Source: Nitrososphaeraceae archaeon (GTDB lineage Archaea; Thermoproteota; Nitrososphaeria; Nitrososphaerales; Nitrososphaeraceae). Taken from it: a stretch of 7,534 nt of DNA. The stretch lies in NCBI GenBank assembly GCA_030038695.1, contig JASHSN010000417.1, positions 1 through 7,534 on the forward strand, read 5' to 3'. Position 1 is the stretch's first letter. Each line of letters opens with the position of its first letter. Below, piece after piece: positions 5,910 to 7,534 of this stretch. The notes under the pieces were generated by a model. It did not search any database, was not told the DNA's origin, and was given only the letters and a program-made list of their open reading frames with translations. A program made the translations under genes and the position numbers.

Positions 5910-6095
5910 TGGTGTAAGAGAGTAAAAGGAGATCTCTTCCTTTTGATAGATGTTCACTAGTTCCTCCTCTATCGCTTTTATCAGGGTATAAAACGGGTGG
6001 ACGAATCCAAGTTGAGTTTTCATATCCTGTACTCCATGTATGGCTATATCTTACTCTTGTTGCTTAGGTGAATGTGCAGCAGCAGGTAGGACTTC
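5904..6095 (-). pseudogene. Unknown protein remnant with an internal stop
   Basis: A minus-strand frame reads EVLPAAAHSPKQQE, a TAA stop, DIAIHGVQD, and then MKTQLGFVHPFYTLIKAIEE with ELVNIYQKEEISF, to the TGA at 5906-5904. The equivalent codon in the 4171-4214 copy is CAA (Gln), so the stop here looks like a C-to-T nonsense change in a former coding frame. The part after the stop could be read as a 39-aa ORF from the ATG at 6023. It is amphipathic and helix-like. I do not recognise the family. It overlaps repeat copy 2 and abuts the truncated Rieske fragment. Confidence 0.45.
6039..6082 (+). repeat. 44-base dispersed direct repeat, copy 2
   Basis: This is the partner of 4171-4214 (42 of 44 identical, same orientation). 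It lies inside the unknown remnant at 5904-6095 and directly beyond the point where the Rieske-like reading frame loses sense. The two copies bracket about 1.8 kb that contains the 100-aa gene, the DUF308 pseudogene and the recombinase-like scrap. Confidence 0.8.
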
Positions 6096-6231
6096 TCAAG
6101 ATTCTTACTGCATAATAGGTCCTTTTGACATTAGCAACACAGATCGTTTCGCCAGCAACTTCAATTGCCTTCATATTTGTATGCTGAATATCCCCTCGTC
6201 TAAGTTGGTCCAACGTACGATCCTTTAACAC
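6064..6231 (-). pseudogene. Truncated Rieske [2Fe-2S] protein, N-terminal part only
   Basis: The minus-strand frame from GTG 6231 (or ATG 6174) contains TLDQLRRGDIQ, then MKAIEVAGETICVANVKRTY and YAV. This is the N-terminal beta-sheet signature of small Rieske ferredoxins (V-x-V-x-G-x-x-I-x-V-A-N-x-x-G-x-Y-Y-A), which deliver electrons to oxygenases or sit in redox chains. Right after YYAV the family needs CxH and, further on, CxxH to hold the cluster. Here the frame instead reads RILRSPTCCCTFT and stops, so the cluster-binding half is missing. The fragment follows the 119-aa gene at 6200-6559 with slight overlap or a 25-base gap, as in an operon. The broken edge coincides with the repeat copy at 6082. 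Confidence 0.6.
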
Positions 6232-6559
6232 TCACTACAAAATCATGATCACTTAGTCGCTTTAGCATTCCTAATGTTAACGTATGCTCTATTCTATAAT
6301 CGGTACCACTATAATCTATAACCGGCAATTCTCCGAAGTTGTTCCAGATCAGATCTTGCATTTTTTGTGTATCTAGTCCTTCCCTAGCAATAACTTCAAA
6401 GCTGTATCTCGGTTCAATGTCGGAAACCTCCTGCTGACGAGAAAGAAAATCTTCGATTAACTTCGGATCTATTTTTGGTAGAATAGTCTTGCAAGATTTC
6501 CGAAATTCATCATATTTTATCCGTACGACCCGAGTGGCAGCATCCACCTGATCGGTCAT
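6200..6559 (-). CDS. Hypothetical protein, 119 aa
   Basis: This is an intact soluble ORF beginning MTDQVDAATRVVRIKYDEFR. A helical N-terminal part (KLIEDFLSRQQEV) is followed by a likely alpha-beta part: YSFEVIAREGLDTQKMQDLI, WNNFGELPVIDYSG and HDFVVSVKGSYVG. It has one Cys (residue 23), no signal peptide and no membrane helix. I do not recognise the family. The start at 6559 is supported by a TATA match about 27 bases upstream (6581-6590). The Rieske fragment directly downstream suggests that the two once formed a small transcription unit. Confidence 0.6.
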   Translation of the reverse strand: MTDQVDAATRVVRIKYDEFRKSCKTILPKIDPKLIEDFLSRQQEVSDIEPRYSFEVIAREGLDTQKMQDLIWNNFGELPVIDYSGTDYRIEHTLTLGMLKRLSDHDFVVSVKGSYVGPT

Positions 6560-6567
6560 ATATCGTT

Positions 6568-6705
6568 TTAGAATTTAGAACTATTTAACACTTGATAGAT
6601 GTCGCTCGTATAAGGTTCAGAGTGTAACAAACCTTTGCTATCTTTTCTAGCGAACATAAAGCAACAGCTTTGATCGTACATTTTCCATCTCAATTGCTTT
6701 ATCAT
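6568..6705 (-). CDS. Doubtful small ORF, 45 aa
   Basis: The ORF MIKQLRWKMYDQSCCFMFAR and onward ends in SDIYQVLNSSKF, eight bases before the start of the 119-aa gene. GAGG lies about nine bases before its ATG, a reasonable ribosome site, and its composition is not absurd for a protein. Against it: no family is recognised, it is short, and it covers the likely promoter of the next gene. Confidence 0.25.
   Translation of the reverse strand: MIKQLRWKMYDQSCCFMFARKDSKGLLHSEPYTSDIYQVLNSSKF
6581..6590 (-). promoter_or_regulatory. TATA box of the 119-aa hypothetical gene
   Basis: TGTTAAATAG on the minus strand is centred about 27 bases before the ATG at 6559, consistent with a leaderless transcript. 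Confidence 0.4.
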
Positions 6706-6760
6706 GTGTTTTCCTCACGATTCCTATGGTTGTTACTATTCCCACTTTAGCATACAATTC

Positions 6761-7534
6761 CTACGACTCCCATTCTGCTTTGGAGGAACCGCGTGGAACA
6801 AGGACTGTTCGGAATGAGCCAGGCGTTCGAGACATCACTACTTGTTCGGTGACCCCTTGATACATACCTAAGGGGGTATCGGCCGTAAAGAGGTCTGGAG
6901 CAACGTAAGTGTGCTCATCCGATGATCCGGCTGTTGCATGAGCATATTTTTTGTCGAAAATGCCGAGTGAAAGTAACCATAGAGTGACTCGGGTGAGTGA
7001 TACGACTACTCGGTAGCTTCCACCCTCGACGGCACGTCTACGAAGTGCTGACATGATACCTACCGTAGTAAGCCAGCCCACGAGGTAGTCACATACTACG
7101 TGGATTGTAGGCAGGAGTGGGTTGTTAGGCGTACCTTCTAGTGCAAACACTCCAGTAACCGCTCCTGCAACCTCATCAAATCCCGTCCTATTCGACCATG
7201 GACCAGTCTCTCCGTGTAGGGTTACTTTCGCATGGATCAGGCCTGGGCGTCTTGAACATAGCTCCTCTGCGGTTAGGCCATACCGCTCCTGATATCCTGG
7301 GCGTCGATTTGAGAAGAAAACATCGGCATCGTTCAGCAATTGATTAAATGTTTTTAGATCGGCTTGTTCATGAAAATCAAGTATGCTAGACCTCATACCG
7401 ACGTGAGACGTCCAGTAGAATATCTCCCATTCCCAATCAAGTGGTTGCCAGATGTTCAAGACATCCGCTCCAAACAGCGCCAGATCTCTACCAATACCTG
7501 CTCCGGCGATGACATGACCCATCCCGAGTGCACG
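6761..7534 (-). CDS. Family III CoA-transferase (CaiB/BaiF), N-terminus outside window
   Basis: The frame is open from the right edge to the TAG at 6763-6761, giving 257 residues. An ATG at 7522 is internal to the conserved core, so the true start lies further right. Numbered from that Met, features include HVIAGAGIGRDLALFGADVL (3-22), the family's Rossmann-like opening; VFFSNRRPG (68-76); GPWSNRTGFDEVAGAVTG (107-124); and VVCDYLVGW (142-150), where Asp145 is the expected catalytic residue that forms the CoA anhydride. The end, SRTPGSFRTVLVPRGSS, is that of the family's natural C-terminus. Such enzymes move CoA between carboxylic acids; the substrate cannot be told from sequence. The C-terminal motif resembles members from actinobacteria and fungi. 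The higher G+C than the flanks suggests acquisition by transfer. Confidence 0.88.
   Translation of the reverse strand, partial: RALGMGHVIAGAGIGRDLALFGADVLNIWQPLDWEWEIFYWTSHVGMRSSILDFHEQADLKTFNQLLNDADVFFSNRRPGYQERYGLTAEELCSRRPGLIHAKVTLHGETGPWSNRTGFDEVAGAVTGVFALEGTPNNPLLPTIHVVCDYLVGWLTTVGIMSALRRRAVEGGSYRVVVSLTRVTLWLLSLGIFDKKYAHATAGSSDEHTYVAPDLFTADTPLGMYQGVTEQVVMSRTPGSFRTVLVPRGSSKAEWES

Noticed and set aside
1..7534. tRNA, rRNA or CRISPR array
   Set aside because: No T-loop-like GTTCRA box in a cloverleaf context, no rRNA core sequences and no regularly spaced repeats were found on either strand by eye.

Overview
The window looks like chromosomal DNA of an ammonia-oxidising archaeon of the Nitrososphaera/Nitrosocosmicus type (Thaumarchaeota). 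This is an inference: the DNA is A+T-rich, the gaps between genes are long, TATA-like boxes lie about 25-34 bases before several start codons (which fits leaderless or near-leaderless transcripts), and the protein families match that group as I recall it. No rRNA, tRNA or CRISPR array was seen.

Left part (1-3820). A truncated DCC/DUF393 thiol-disulfide oxidoreductase gene on the minus strand diverges from an intact membrane-anchored or secreted HtrA-type serine protease. A gap of about 550 bases follows. Next, on the minus strand, is a small secreted glycine-rich protein gene broken by one base in a run of six G; a strong hairpin plus T-run lies behind it. After another gap of about 700 bases comes an intact Dps ferritin with every expected ferroxidase ligand and a clear hairpin/T-run terminator.

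Middle part (3820-6200). This is a gene graveyard. It holds a possible zinc-ribbon remnant, two copies of a 44-base direct repeat about 1.9 kb apart, one intact-looking unknown gene (100 aa), a DUF308/HdeD-like membrane protein broken by three single-base insertions, a possible tyrosine-recombinase C-terminal scrap, an unknown minus-strand remnant with an internal stop, and the N-terminal part of a Rieske [2Fe-2S] protein cut off before its cluster ligands.

Right part (6200-7534). On the minus strand lie an unknown 119-aa gene, a doubtful 45-aa ORF, and the C-terminal 257 residues of a family III CoA-transferase (CaiB/BaiF) whose base composition is richer in G+C than its surroundings.

The recognisable genes share a stress and envelope theme: periplasmic protein quality control (HtrA), iron/peroxide protection (Dps), HdeD-like membrane protein, and thiol-redox (DCC). 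They are not one operon; each seems to have its own promoter. The most noteworthy signal is the cluster of frame-disrupted genes, mostly single-base changes in homopolymers, within a segment bounded by the direct repeats. No convincing new defence or biosynthetic system was found.
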